Part shown: piece by piece, positions 37,483-51,830 of the stretch
How the letters are laid out: each line of letters begins with the position of its first letter
How positions within the stretch are numbered: position 1 is the stretch's first letter
DNA from: Rhopalosiphum padi
Taxonomy: Eukaryota; Arthropoda; Insecta; Hemiptera; Aphididae
Assembly (NCBI RefSeq): GCF_020882245.1
Contig: NC_083597.1
Coordinates: forward strand, 27,816,652-27,880,651
Direction: 5' to 3'
Length of the DNA: 64,000 bases
Made by a program: the position numbers and the translations under genes
The notes under the pieces: model-generated
What the model was told of the DNA's origin: nothing
The model's database searches: none
What the model saw: the letters and a program-made list of their open reading frames with translations, nothing else

Positions 37483-37668
37483 AATTCCACCCTTTACGAT
37501 CACATTGGCTCGTCATAAAAAAAAAATTAATTATATTAAAAATAACACCGGTAACATTGTTATGATATTTGTTGGAAAAAAAAAAATATGTAAGACATTG
37601 GATAGATGGATATAATAAAAGTTATTGCGTATGTCAAGTATGTCAAATAATGCTGATCCACCCTTTAT
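37440..37668. mobile_element. Possible decayed hAT-type element
   Basis: The left end CAGTGGTGGATTAAG resembles the CAGTGGCGGAT ends of many hAT elements. The complement of the right end (AAGGGTGGATCAGC, about 37651-37665) matches it partly. Both share the GGTGGAT core. No 8-bp target duplication could be found, and the interior is AT-rich with two long A runs. The call depends on one good end and one poor end. Confidence 0.3.
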
Positions 37669-40600
37669 ATAAAATAAATAATAAAGAATACAGTGTTTGA
37701 AATAAAATCGCAGTCTCGAGTATTATAAATTATGTTTTTTACAACTAGTTTTAGAAAGCTTAGTATAAATGATGTATGAATTAAGACTTTATGTTTTTCA
37801 TTATTGTTAAAATAATACAACATACTATTTAATTATTTTTTATTATTTACGAGTAATATTTTATACAATTTCGTTGTTTTGTTTTAATTATAAATGTATA
37901 ATTATTTTACGCTAGTTTTTATTTTCTGTAGAAACTTTGAATTTTAGATGCTTTAGAAATGATTAGTTCGTTTTTTTAATTTTTTTTCCTCAGCTCTTTT
38001 ATTAAACTAGGCATCACTTAACTTTATACGCTTTGAACTCATATCGATTGAAAAAGAAGTGCTATAAGAAAATATTAAGCCCGCTTAATTTTTAGTCAAC
38101 CGGAATTGACGAGACTACAACTATATACGAGACTAAATACTAGTGTGATAAAATCAATTGTTCGACAGTGTACAATTAATGAAATATTTAAAATTATTAA
38201 TATAAAATGTAATAATCTGATGATTATAATACGGCCGTACAGGTAATACAAAAAATACGATTATGATTATATATTAGTATTATGTTCTGCTGTTAACATA
38301 TTGTATACAATTAACACTCGAAAATAATAGGAACGAAAAAAAAAATATGGTAGTTTGAGTGCTTTAATAATAAAAATGTACAACCTACGAGTACACAAGG
38401 TTGTTATGCTTATAACTATAAATACAATTTTCAAAGAACATTATTTGAACTAGTATTTTGTTTAAACTACTATCTAATTATTGAGTTTAGTAATCTAAAT
38501 ATAACTAACATTTACTATTGATTTAGACCCACGTTCGTTAACGTAAGGAAAAACATTCAAGACCATTATATTGACAGTGAAAACACTTCAATTATGAATG
38601 TAAAACATGTAGAAGGTACAACCTAACCTGAAAATCACGGGTTGATTTTGTCAATTTTGTAAAAAAAAAAACACTTCAAAACTTAGAATTTTGTCAAAGA
38701 AATAAAAATATCATTACAGTAACAATAAAAAAATATACTTAAGACAAAAAAAAAAATTAGTTTTCATAAAATGTTAACCGAAAAAGTGAGCAAAAAAAGT
38801 TTTGATTAAAATAGAAAAAGAAGGAAAATAATACCTATCGTTCAGAGAATAGTGAAAATTAGATGGGGGAAATTTCCTATTCTCCACAGGATTCTATCGC
38901 ATTAAACTGCCTATACAAATCAATAATTGACCATAACGTTGTGGCAAAAAACATTCGTTAGATACATTCACTGCTAACCCAGTCGCCTGAACCTATGTAC
39001 ACCTAATACTTGTCTCGTAACAGTGTGATTTGTAACTAAAACATGTTTTGGTTTGTAGGTATAAATAATTGATTATAACGTCTCGACTAATTAGTAAAAC
39101 TCACATATTGACATCAATATAATACCTACAATTAAATTAAACGTATAGCTGTATCTAGTTGAAAATGTCAACCGTAAATTAGTTCAATTTCATTAAAATG
39201 TAAACCATAATAATATTCGATAGAATTAATTTATTTACCATTTTGCCAATCAATATGAACTAACTACAATAATGTATATATGAAATATGTATGTATTTAT
39301 GTATGTATAGTGTATATAGAGAATAAAAATAATTAAAAAGGACATAATTTATGTGCTGGTTGGGTCAATATTTCGGTGAGGAATTTTAAGGTGGGTTTGT
39401 AATTATTATATAGAAGATTATTCCTAAATTCTAAAAACAATTAAAAAGGTATTTATAGTAATTTTTACAGACTCCTGGCTAATAAAATACTTAATAAACA
39501 AAATAAAAAAGTTCTAATCTATAATAATTTCCTGGCTCTGGTTTTGAATATAAATTCAGATTTTACAATAATTGCCCATACAATAACAATTCTATAACAT
39601 ACATGATAGTTATCAATATAATATTTAATTGAATACAAAATATAAAAATAAAAAATAAATGAATTGTCGTAATAAATGTTCATATAATATAATATTTTTA
39701 ACTATCTGTCAATTGTTTTTAATTCATAGGTATGCAGGCATGCATTTTTATGTTAATGAATAAATTATTTTTAACAATAATTCACCGCATAAAACTATGT
39801 GTTAAATATGAAGTTTTAGAAAAATAATGTATCCATTAGCGACAGCGTTACTATTTTATATAATATACGATATATATAAAAAAAAAAATCTTTTGGACAA
39901 TGTATAGACCTGTGGCTACTTCAATCCCGGCATTTTTCCGGGGTTGGCTTAAACTTGCCGAGAACTTCTAAAATACGGGTAGCGTTTTAAAATATCATTT
40001 GGCCAATTTTATAACCGGTTTAAACGGGTAGGAAATCCTGATTTACATCGGTCATCTATTCGGTAATCCAGTGTGATTTACACCCACAAGTTGAAAACAC
40101 TATAAAACTTTTATCCGTAATTGATTTATTCACAAAAAAAAAACTCGCTTATACTACCACTGACTAACGACTTCTTGGCTGGAACTTTTTCCTATTATTA
40201 ATATTTTTCGCGCCTCTGTTTCTCTATTATCCTTTAAATTGTGCGTTTAAAAGATAAATTGTGATAATGGTTCAGAATATTCTCTGCGCGGTCTTAAATC
40301 CCCGTACAGTTTTACAGAGAACTTTGACGGGTCGTGTCAAACAAGGACTGTGTAATGATATTTATGGCTGCTAACGAAATTTTTTTGTCGAACGTTTGTG
40401 TAGAATTTAGCAGCATTAAATAGAATATTCAATTCCTGTCTCCCTACCACATACTTATATAAATGTGACAGAAATTGATGCAACAAAAAATAGTTCTGAA
40501 AGAAACTACCGCATTCTATTACTTACTGTGTGAGTTATGTATTGTAAGTCACATCTGTAAGGAGCAGATTACACTAGGTACACATAATTGCATGGACAAT

Positions 40601-41212
40601 TTAAAATACTTTGTTTTTGAAAAAAAAAATAATACATAACTATTTATATACATGACAATATTTAACCAAACCTAACTTAATCGTATAATTTTAGTTCACC
40701 GACGACAGTGTGAAAAAAAAATGTAAATACGATTATCTATGTAAATGAATATTCTATTAAATATAGAGTCTAGATTATAGTCATGTAAGTTTAAATTCAA
40801 ATATTATTTAACCCGTGTTCTTAGTTTATTTTAAATTGCATTGTTATTACTTATTAAAGGTGCTTTTCTAGTGTAAACATAGAACAATGTTTTCCAAAAT
40901 GTTCACACTATTTCTGTAACGGATGTCCCGAGGGGATGAAAAAAATAAATACAAGTTACAAAAGTTTGTTGCACTACCACAGTATAGTAAGTATGCGTCA
41001 ATTGAACTTTCATTCCGCACAGCCCGATACGTGAAAATACCGAAAAACTATTCTGAGTTATCAAAAATATCAAGATAAAATAGAAATAAATAAAGGCATT
41101 CGTTGTGACATTTTTCTAAATTATATTTAAAATCATAATATAGAGAGTGTACTTGTCTTTGTTCGTAGATGAGTTTTTAAACTTGATAACAATCATTTAT
41201 TCGAATAGGTAC

Positions 41213-41243
<31 letters not shown>

Positions 41244-43399
41244 TATTAACTAAATGAACGTAATTCCGGAGAATCTGTCATAATAATAAACTCTGCAGAA
41301 AATAGTTTTAATTGTATAATAATTGATAACGTATACATTCAAATTGTGCTTTAATTTTCTATAATTTCAAATAACAATAATATTATTATACTATATAAGG
41401 GAGAACAGCTTAGAACAGAATATGAATCAAGTCAAATATTTCCAATAACATTTTTTTTCAAGACAATCATATTTTAACGAGCTTAACTGATTTATAGAAT
41501 ATTAATTATTCGTAGACTAATTAACGAACAGGAATATTAAAATAAACAAGAAATCTATACGATTTTAATTGTATGGTTGAAACATAGCAATCGCAATCGC
41601 AATAATAGACAATTATAAAGAAAAAAAAGATAGAATTATATAAAAAAATTATCTGCATTTAACACAATCATTATATGAATATCATTTGTATTAATTTTCG
41701 GATTAAATTTAATACGTTTAATACTTATTTATATCTGTTGTGATAAATCGCTTAAGGAATATTTAACTGTCTTAACATTTTAAAATAATGATACGAAAAC
41801 AGTACATTTAACTAGATTTTACATACTACCATAAACACATATAGCCGTTAGTATTTTATAAGGTCTATATTAAACTTAACTGCAGTAAATCTTTGATAAA
41901 ATTATTCAATTGAAAAATATATTAATGTTAACATTTAAACAATGGGTTGACTTTAAAATAAGAACAAAGCCATAAATTCTCATTTTCCCTATACAGCGTA
42001 CCATCTGAGATCATAATTTTTGGTTTGTCTAATGTGTGATAAAAATTAATCGTTTGGACAGTAGCCAATGAAAATTAAATTTACGTTCTAGCGTCACAAA
42101 TTGTGTAGTTTAACGGAGAAATGCTTCATAGTGTAAACTTTTGTGTCACGAATTTTTAAAAATAAAAATACAAATTTAAAGCTCACGTACACAAATCGTC
42201 GCTAATGACTAACCCATTTAGGAGGAACGTTCTCATTTGCGTGAAAAAATAGGGTGCAGGATCTGCGTTCCACCTCTTTTAAAAATACATTTAGCTTTTG
42301 GCAAATGTGTATATATTTTATATATGTATATTATATAATATATACTATTGCGTTAAATGTGAAGCCAGTAAAACGATGCTGTGTAAATTAGTTACATTAT
42401 AAGTGCATAATTTAACCAGCATTTTTTATGCAAACTCTTTTTATCATTAACTACCAATCTCCGTGGATTTTTATTATTTATTGCTGAACAGTTTAAAAAA
42501 ACATTTTGTTTTTGTGTTTATTACGTTTAGATTCTGAGCATAGCAAACAGCTCAAAAATCTATTGGTTTTACAAAAATTTTGGTTTTTTTTTGTGTGTTA
42601 ACACGAGTTTTAAAAGTGCTCTGCAAAGTTATATTATTATCATAATCCTGCTACTGTGTATAGTTTTTTAAGTGCACTTGATCAAAAATTGAACACTCGA
42701 TGGCTTGCTATTGAAATTTATTATAGTTTCGGAAGTTTGTTTATTTAAAATTTAAATGATAAATACATTTACATATAATATGTTGCATATAATAATTTAC
42801 GATATTGTTGTTTAATGGACCTATTTTATTTGTATATTACATGTTTATAACTATAAATATTGATCGTTTTTTGAAAACTGTTATGGACATTTTACATTTC
42901 TCAGTACCCGTATGATACGCATTTTTGTATACCTAAGCAGTTTGTTTTGGGCATCCCTGATTTTTTTTAAAAGTATTTTTCCATTTCACTTGTTAGAATT
43001 AACGATTTATTGAAGTATAAAAAAAATATATCGTTTTAGTTTTTCATTCACATTGCATTTCAGGCGTATAATATTCATTTTTATATAGAATTGTTATTTA
43101 CTTGGGTATAATATGATAAGATATAATAATTGACAATAATCACATAATCAATTATTGCACATTAAACCAATTTTTGAACAGAAACTAATTTTATATTTTA
43201 TATAATGCATTTTTAAACGAACATATTTTTAGTCATACACATTTCGAAACATCTAATAACGATAAACTGTTGACTATAGTAATAATTTTATAAATAGAAA
43301 AGATTTATATTTTATAATATCAAATCGAAATATTAGATAACATATTTTGTTGTGATCATAATCACATAGTACAGATATTTTTCGAATAAATACGGCATT
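37669..43399. other. AT-rich DNA with scattered complex blocks
   Basis: A small plus-strand frame (38863-38961, 32 codons from a true ATG, protein-like but unrecognised) lies in a complex block at 38850-39020. 39900-40110 contains CCCGG and CCGGGG words that can pair, suggesting an old inverted-repeat element. 40180-40340, 40900-41050 and 42180-42290 are complex but featureless. An (AAT)10 microsatellite lies at 41213-41243. The block at 42510-42590 (GATTCTGAGCATAGCAAA) looks like part of a dispersed repeat, but I cannot name it. Confidence 0.5.
41213..41243. repeat. (AAT)n microsatellite
   Basis: About ten uninterrupted AAT units. Confidence 0.9.
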
Positions 43400-43556
43400 G
43401 AAGCTGAAGGTTTTTCATCACCCAAATAACCCTCCCCCTCCCCGACAAAACCACTGAAATCTGCAAAACAAGCCCATTCGTACGATTTCGTTAATATAAT
43501 ATTGTTCATTTAACTTATCACAGTATGCACGACATGGCGTAATAATACCATAATAG

Positions 43557-43739
43557 ATGTACGGCACGCATATGCGTAGTTTTTTGTATATTGTTTTATT
43601 TATTCATTATCTTTGCTCGGCGACTAGCTACACTCGCGTAAATGTTCCTTTGCTGTTGTTGAGCGATAAACCGTTCCGAACGGGTCTAACGTTGTTAAGT
43701 CTGGACACAAGTTATGTCTGTATGTATATATATATATAG
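43557..43739 (+). CDS. Candidate first exon of a secreted protein, unrecognised
   Basis: A true ATG at 43557 (a second in-frame ATG six codons on) starts 60 codons. Residues 6-22 read MRSFLYIVLFIHYLCSA: a positive residue, a hydrophobic core and a small-residue cleavage site, which is a classical signal peptide. The following SYTRVNVPLLLLSDKPF would be the mature start. The last codons run into a TATATA microsatellite, so the natural end is probably a splice donor; GTATGT at 43720 is suitable. No downstream exon was fixed and no family is recognised. The block is GC-richer than its flanks. Confidence 0.27.
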   Translation: MYGTHMRSFLYIVLFIHYLCSATSYTRVNVPLLLLSDKPFRTGLTLLSLDTSYVCMYIYI

Positions 43740-43783
43740 ACACACACTCACACTCACATATATATATATATATATATATATAT
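43725..43783. repeat. Compound microsatellite (TA)n, CA/TCACA, (TA)n
   Basis: Two TA tracts flank a short CACACTCACACTCACA segment. Frames through it are artefacts of the repeat (Tyr-Ile on either strand). Confidence 0.9.
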
Positions 43784-44300
43784 TATGTATGTTCAAGCCT
43801 ACTCGATGCAAAAGGAAATGCGTTGTGCAACGGGCATATGGTTCTGAGGTGAGGGAAATGAGGAGTGGTGGGAAGATGCAGAAAAAAAAGGAAAAAAGAC
43901 ACACGGGGGTTGTTTAATTTAGCGTGGGGGCTACGAACTATGGCGGTGTGGCGAGGGAGTACGAGAACACACCATATTGCACTATGTGTTCTGAATACGC
44001 TAGACGTTGGCTGTAGAAAATGCGACGTTAATGCGGTACTTTCTCTTCTACTACTACAGTCACCGTTGCCGACGTCCCACCACTGCCACCGCCTCACGAG
44101 TTGTCCACCCCCTCACGCCCAACGCAGACAGAAAGAATCTCTGACACTGCGAAGCTCTAAAGTTCTCATCTCTTCATCCCCAACCGCGTGTTTGCTCGTT
44201 TGTCCGACTGCTGAACCCACTCAGCTAACGTTTTCATTTTCCATTCTACTTAGGTACAACCATTTACAGAATGAAATTTAAATTAACCAACATTTTGTTT
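43784..44300 (+). other. GC-rich island with the longest frame in the window
   Basis: A plus-strand frame ends at 44281. From its first ATG (43940, MAVWRGSTRTHHIALCVLN) it has 113 codons; without requiring ATG it has 138. The minus strand is open over 43783-44097 too. The plus frame is rich in Ser, Leu, Pro, His and Cys with a Leu run (AVLSLLLLQSPLPTS) and no domain I know. Open frames on both strands in GC-richer DNA are expected by chance. A donor-like TTAGGTACAA lies near 44249-44258. It may be an untranslated exon or a regulatory island. Confidence 0.2.
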
Positions 44301-45356
44301 TTAATCCTAAAATTTTGAGGCACTTGCAATTATATACACTTACATAAAACAACTCGTATGATTAAATTGTGTTTTTTCGTTAGTTTTTAATTAACATATT
44401 GACAACGTAATGGTTTCTCGCGTAATATATCGCTTGCCTCATGTTGTGTATGTTAAACATAATACTATACATTTAATTACTATAACACATGCTCTGTGAA
44501 AATATGTTATACGAATAAAAATATTATAACCATTGCAGATAACATTCAATACTAAATGATATATTACATGATTTTACTGACTAGAGACTACTGAGAATAG
44601 TAAAGTTATCCTAACACGGTTCTGTTATTTACTTGTATATTTACAATGTAAACGTAGTAAGAGGGAACAATTTTATTATAAATCATGCTATTTTATACCA
44701 ATAAATAATATTAGTCAATGATTTCAATACTACGAATTTTTGAGTTTTAAACATATTTTAAAAGTCTTAATCGTTATACTTACAGTAAACAATTAACCGT
44801 ACTTTATTTTAATCTCTTTAAAGTTTTATTAAGAACCAATATTGTAATTTGTCAAAAACGATAGATATTCGATATTATGAATTTATATCAAAGTACTGGT
44901 TTTGAGAAGAGAGAGGATCCTTGCCCTAAGACCCGATGTTATAAGAATACTCTTAAATGTGTTAAAAAAAAAATCAAAATTGTTTTATAGTTAAAATTGT
45001 ATGATGTTATATTATATTATAACATTTAAAACACATTTCAAAATCATAGATAATAATATTTTAACTAGTGTTGACGTTTTGTATTTAGTTATTAATTTAT
45101 AACTGTACTAATGTTAGAACGAGACCTAACCTGAGTGTATTTCGGGATTATTTTTTGTTGTAGACGATTATAATAATACTGTATAATAAATTTAAAACAA
45201 CCTCCACAAAGTTAAATACATTTTTGAAAATGTTAAATTTTTATTTTTTTTAATTAATACAAACTTGACAACGAAGTTCGCAGCTTTGGTGAATAATGAA
45301 ATATCTACAGTATACTATAATACAGAGAATGTAAGATTTAATTACTTATATATCTA

Positions 45357-45383
45357 TAATAATAATAATAATAATATATATAT
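45357..45383. repeat. (ATA)n to (AT)n microsatellite
   Basis: Six ATA units pass into an AT dinucleotide tract. Confidence 0.85.
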
Positions 45384-48300
45384 GTATTATATTTATAAAA
45401 AATATAATAAATATAAGACGAATTAATTATCGAAACTTATGTTTATGTTTTAAAGAATTAAATATCAGTATAAATGTATATATACCTATATGAAATATAC
45501 TTTTTTGCATGTTTTAATTTATTTTTTTAAGTAGGTGGATAGTGTTATGGGCATATAATTTTGACTAGCCTCGAGTTTTTTATGTCATAAACTCAGCATT
45601 GATTGTACATTGTAAATATTCAATTATTATTTAATTTCACTCATATATGTATATTATGTATATGTGTTGGATTTTGTTATTATTGCATTGCTGTTGTGTC
45701 GTTAAACCTCCTTTCTAATACGGAATACGGATATCCGAATTTGGGATGGTTTTACGTGCATAGTATTTTTTTTTACCCAGTTAAGTTAATGCGAACGTTT
45801 CCATACTCTTCCATACTCGCGTTTTTACGATATATCCGATTTTATGGTCCAAGTGGTTTCAATATTCAATAACCAATAGTGTTAGAGATGTTTTGTGCCC
45901 TTTTGAGAAACCAATTACACCAAATAGATAATTCCCTCCCAGTACCTACCTATAATATTTAGCAGAACCATTTTGAGAGGATTTATACGGTTAATACATG
46001 ACCACGATTTAAATTTTATAGTCAATTAAACTAATTGTGGTCAAGTAATTGTTATAAATTAAACATTAGATTGTTGTATAGAATATCAATAAAATTGTTT
46101 AATATTAAAAATTATATGAACTTGAGATACCAATTTTTAAGACAATTTCAATAAATATTAATAATATAATCTGTTTCTATTAAATTTATTCTTTTATTTA
46201 ACAAATAATAAACCATCTGCAATACTAATTTATAAATTTTTTATAATAATAATTGTATAAAAATGTATATAATATACAGTCATAATTATTGTGACAGTCT
46301 CTATAAATTACATATGTTTAATAATATTCTTCGAGCTTAAAAAATTATACACTTCAAGTTATTTCATACTATATTTTGTTTTACATAAAAATAAAAACAG
46401 ATTAAATATTTATCACTGAATTATATCAACACATTCCACAACCAACGGTCATACGACCTAGTGGGTGAAGATATAACCACAAAGTAAAAACCTAAGTTAG
46501 AATAGTAAAATAAGATCTACATTATTGCAAAAAGATTTTTGTTCTATTTAAATCTAGTCTAGTTACTCGTATAGAACTTTAATCGTTTCTTCTGATATTG
46601 TTACAGGGTTATTGAGGGTAAAATGCGCAACAGTTTGTATAAAAAAAAAAAAACTTATAATTTACGATAAAATATCATCAATAATCTTGCGACATTAACT
46701 TTATGACAATATTTATAGACTTTTTCCATTTCAATTCCTTTTCAAGTTTAGATGCGTTTAACTCATACATACAACATAGGTGGCACATTATCTATACATT
46801 TTATACTTTTAGGAATTTATAATGCTATCGAAATAATCATCATAACAACTAATAATCGAGCTGTACAATCTTATTGATGAGCTATCATAATTTATACCAG
46901 AAGCTATTATAAAAAAAAAATCTTATGTAAATAACTAGTAGAAATAAAATGTATTTCCTTATTAATATACCAAAAATATTAAATTATTGACTTAGAATAC
47001 ATATTAAATTGAATTATGTGCTCTTCAAATTATATTGTAAGTATATTATAAACAAATATATGGAAAATCAAACATTTTTTGGTAAACTTCTAACAGTAAA
47101 GTAACAATTTAGAGTTAACAAAAAAAAAAAAATAAAGTAACAGTTATATTTCAATAATAATTGGAGATGATTTTGACAAATCACAACACATTTTGACAAG
47201 ATTTAAGATTTTAATAAAGTGGCACGTTATATTGTTCATTAATTATTTTTATTGAATTAGTGTTTTGTAATCGTTTTTTAATGAAAGATATCAATTCCAC
47301 AGTAAATGACATTTTTAACGGCAACGACTATTATATATGTGCATATATATTACATTGTGCACAATATATATATATATATTTTAAGCCTTTTTATAGGTAA
47401 CTCGTTCACAATATAGCCACACTTAAAACTATTTCGTAGTAATTTATTTATTTAAGGGCAAGGCTCTATTTAACAGTTATGAATATGTATTATAAATTAT
47501 AACATGTTATATAATTAATGATTTTTGGAAATATTTTAATTTCAAGTATACAATAAGGTAGATTGTGATGTAGACTTATTTAGCGTGTAGGTACATGAGT
47601 TGAATTACTAGTTATTCGAAAAGTTATTACTCGTTACACTGGTTAAAAATGTAGTAACGAACATGTTTATACAACGTTTAACATGTATAGTTTCCTAATA
47701 TTAACTTTGTAGATGATAATAATCTAAATAATAATATTTATCTCGTACCGATCAATATCCAAATAGGTATAGCAAAATAAAAATAATAATTTACTTTTAC
47801 TATGACATAGTTTAGTTTTTGATATTTATTTAAAGCATTTAATGTCATAATATTTTATAGTCGTAGAATTTATATAATGAAAAAAATTAATGATAATATT
47901 TTTAACATATATGTATTGAGAAGATAAAGAACTAAATAATGAATTCGGTTTTAATTTTTAAGTTAAAATGAAAATGTAGTATTATATTTATAATTTTGAA
48001 GAAATATAAGGTAATCATTATACATATGCATTTTGGTTTAAAATAGAAATATACTTTAAAACACTACACTATTATAGTATTATAAATTATGTATACTACT
48101 GATTTTTGGCAAGCAGTTTGCCAATATTAAACTAGATACAAGGTCGAAGATAATGTTTTGTAGCAATGCAGCAAAATTAATTAGTGATCGGACGTGAAAT
48201 ATAGATATATAGAAGTATGAAACGATATTGAATGAAAATATGTTTATATTCAGCTGTTATATATATTATACATATATAAAAAAAAAATAATAATCCAATA

Positions 48301-49929
48301 AAAATTATAGTAGTAACGAATTTAAGGCTATAAATATATACATAACAATTTAATACATCATACTATATTAAATAAAATACAAAAAATGTCGTTTTTTTGT
48401 TGATATTTTTAAAATTTTATAAATAATTTAATGATACATACCATTTTGTATATATTTCATAAGCTATTATTATATATATTGTATTTTAAAACACATTATG
48501 ACTAGAATAAGTGCTCATACATAAATTATATTTAAAATGCACAACCATTATAAAATACTACATAATTAGTCCTGTCAAAATGATTAGGCACACATTTTAC
48601 TTCAATTAGAATTAATTTTTTTTTTTTTTTTATTAAAACTTTTATTTTGTTTTCCAAAAGCACACATTCGTTCTAACTTAATATGGCGATGAAAATAATA
48701 TAAAGGTAAAATCATTTGTAATTTTTTTTTTTAATTATACAATGTAGCTAATAACGTACCAATTTCTGTATGTAATTTTTTTTTTTAATTTACTGAATGT
48801 AAAGTATTTTTGATATTTTGGCTAATGGAAACTAATAAATTATCAAACTACGATTCTTTTGAATAGCTTTATAACTTCTAGTTGTGTACTAGAAAATTGG
48901 TTTCAGTCTTTATAGGTACATTTAGAAAACAGTTTTTTTTTAGTTCACAGCACTAATCTAAAGCTAGTTATTATGTACCTAAAATTTAAATGAGATGTTT
49001 CGTATATAATTTTTATACAATGTATTACTAAGACAAACCATGGACAATATTTAACAAATAATCACATTAAATTATATACGACCATGTACAACCATGTTGT
49101 TTTCTAACTTCTAAGTAAACGAAGTTGACTACGTGCTACGTAGTTGATTAAATATTAATTTTTCTTATTTACTTAATCTCACAAAAGCTATATTAACTAC
49201 AGTCTTAATTAATATATTGTTTTATCATTTTAACTGGTAGATTCTTTTAAAATAATATAACAAATTATTTGTATTTTTAAATTTCAAAAAACAGAATTAA
49301 AAATTCCAAGTCTAGTTATTATGAAAAATGTATTATATATAATTATAATCTAAGTAAGAGTATTATACTTTAATATTTACATTTATTTATTAAATAATAT
49401 CAAATCAACAAATAGTGTAAAAGGATAAAGAGGATAAGTTATTATTTCTTGTCTGAATATCCATAGTCCTAAAAATTCGAATTTTAAATATTCATAAAAT
49501 ATTAACAATAAACATTGGGTTTACGCTAAACTTTTTTTCTAAATGTCTAGTTATGAGGGATATTTTCAGATAGTATGTTTTGTTAACATTAAAACACATT
49601 GTGAATTTTTAATTAGGTACAAAATATTTTTTAAGTGCTTGTGATTTTGACGGATTTTGTAAAATATTTAACTTAAAAGTTTATATGAAAAAAATCGTTA
49701 CTTTATACTTTCGTTATTTTTTAATTATGGTATAGTAACTTAAGGAACCTTGTATTAAATTATTAAGATTTTTTTATTTTAAACAAAAATGTTACAACAT
49801 TTTTTTTTCCTTTTTATTTTGAAAAGTGCTTTTTTTTACTTAAGTACTTACTAAATCCAATTTTCTACAAGAAACCACCATTCATGATATCGACGTCGAA
49901 AATCAGAATATTTTTATTGCACCTAAAGG

Positions 49930-49937
49930 TGACGTCA
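49930..49937. promoter_or_regulatory. Perfect CRE palindrome TGACGTCA
   Basis: The full CREB/ATF consensus, with a second GACGTC core at about 49892, in a 90-base patch richer in GC than its flanks. No adjacent promoter is seen, so a role is uncertain. Confidence 0.3.
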
Positions 49938-51099
49938 GACACACAAAAAAACCATTTTAAAACCAATATATTAATTCAATCCACTCACAATCTAAAATTA
50001 ATATAAATTGATTAGTCATTCCTTAATTTAGAATTTTGATTGGTATCTGGTATTTATAAGACAAAATACTTATTTTCTATATGACATATTATTATGCGAC
50101 ACAGTCAGTATAATAATATGAGTTTAAATTTATTCATTTATCGATTAAGTGTACCTATATTATCATATCCTATTATGGTTAGAAAGTTTTTTATGATTTC
50201 TTTTTTATTGTTTTAATTTTAATTTTTGAAACTTTTAATGAATCATTATAGTTTTTTTTTTTTTTATTGTAATTTATTTGTGATTTTTTTTGTTTTATTC
50301 ATCTACATATATTTTTGTATAGACGTTTAATGTGAGTGAAACAGCAGGTTGTTAAATGAAAAATTTTATTATATAAAATAGAAACAGAGAATAAATTATA
50401 TTTAACTTTGCTGCCACAACTTAGTTTAATTAATTAAATAAAAACAAAAAAAAATATAGAACCAAATATTTTTAGATGTGATATTATGAATATGTACTGA
50501 TATTAGGTTTTTAAATATTTTATTAAATGGTTTCAATTATACCTTCTAATGTATAAATATATATTTATACACTTACATAATATATTATTTATGTAATGTA
50601 GTATATTTATATTTTTCAATTCAATGAAAATCGAAATACTTATTTGAATATTATATTAATAATATATACTTGTGTCGACAAGCTCTTTTTAAAAAGGTAA
50701 AGTGTATATTTTTTAAAAATATATATATATATTTTTATTTGAAATACTAAGAAATACATTCAGTTATTTTAATCAAAATTTTAAACTAAACACAATTTGT
50801 TTTTGAGTTAAAATCATCTAATTTATATCCATACAATATAACATTGTACATTAAATATAATTAATTATTTTTTCATTTTATTTCAAGAAGTTTGCACGTT
50901 CATTTTAAAAGTAAATAATATGAGTCATAAACATTCACTCCCTGCAAAAATTATAATAAATTATTTTTTATTATTAATTCGGGCCACTTAAGTCTCATAC
51001 ATACAAAGTTTTATTTATGATCTTAGATTGTAATTTTATTATATATATAAAAAAAAAAAAGTTTTTGTATTAAAATCTACCACGAAAAACCTTTTTTTT

Positions 51100-51830
51100 T
51101 ACAATGTACACCTCGAAAACATCTGATGCAATCCCTTAAGAATTGTAGACGAGCTAATAATTGCAGTTCACATAAATTTATTCCATTTGTAAGTCAATTA
51201 GTGGCTACACACATATTTTTTAATTACAAAAACAATATTTTCATAATTCACTTTAGCCGGAGTTTGCGTTTATTCTGGTTTTTTTTCTCTATTCCCCGTC
51301 TCTTCACCCGTTCTATTACGCAATTCGCCCGGCTGACACTAATAATTTGTGTTTACACAAGACGCGCTAAAAACGCCCTTACAACGCGGTCGCAAAATAA
51401 ACACATGCATGCGCGCTTGTACATCCGTCCACATAATAACCCATGGTTATAAATTATTCAGCACAGCACTCTTGGTTATGTCGCATTTATGCAAATATCC
51501 AAAAGTTTTTAATTTTCATAGCTGCGACGAACATTTTATTGATAAAGTCCCTTAATTTGGCTAATACGTATACAACTACATATGTTAAGGTAGTGATTTA
51601 TATCGGTGGCGCTTAATACATGTCTTGAAATAATTGAAATAGAGGTCGTTCGACGACGATTGCTTAAGACTTTATTCACTTCTCAAAATATTACACGATG
51701 TTCAACGCGTTTAACAAATATTTGCCGCTCGTCGAACAATAATTTCCGTGTTTCTTTAAAAATTGATCGTTTAGTGAACTATTGTGTATACATTAAGCTC
51801 GTTAATCGTTAATCAAATATCCATTATTGG
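51100..51830 (+). other. GC-richer island with unrecognised open frames
   Basis: From a true ATG at 51126 a frame of 108 codons runs to 51452. It starts MQSLKNCRRANNCSSH, has an aromatic hydrophobic middle and a basic tail (TRRAKNALTTRSQNKHMH). Two further frames follow at 51349-51555 and 51606-51812 without ATG starts. The second reads smoothly as protein (for example EVVRRRLLKTLFTSQNIT) but has no known domain. CpG is frequent around 51360-51410 and 51640-51770. It may be exons of one gene or a regulatory island; no convincing splice pairs were found. Confidence 0.2.

Larger units (their letters stand above)
44301..51099. other. AT-rich non-coding DNA
   Basis: Nearly 7 kb without a supported gene. 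(ATA)n lies at about 45357-45375. A plus-strand frame at 45603-45872 has no ATG at its start and AT-biased composition. A perfect CRE palindrome, TGACGTCA, lies at 49930-49937. Several T10 or longer runs occur (48610-48640, 50252-50266). Confidence 0.6.

Noticed and set aside
37110..37516. Three minus-strand frames opposite the TATA-box island
   Set aside because: They lie antisense to the promoter and frames preferred here, and their Cys/Phe-rich composition looks like a shadow.
43695..44097. Minus-strand frames over the compound microsatellite and GC-rich island
   Set aside because: The first is Tyr-Ile repeat translated from TA dinucleotides; the second has no domain and overlaps the plus frame.
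45603..45872. 89-codon plus-strand frame
   Set aside because: No ATG at its start, Ile/Tyr/Phe-rich, unrecognised and no signals around it.
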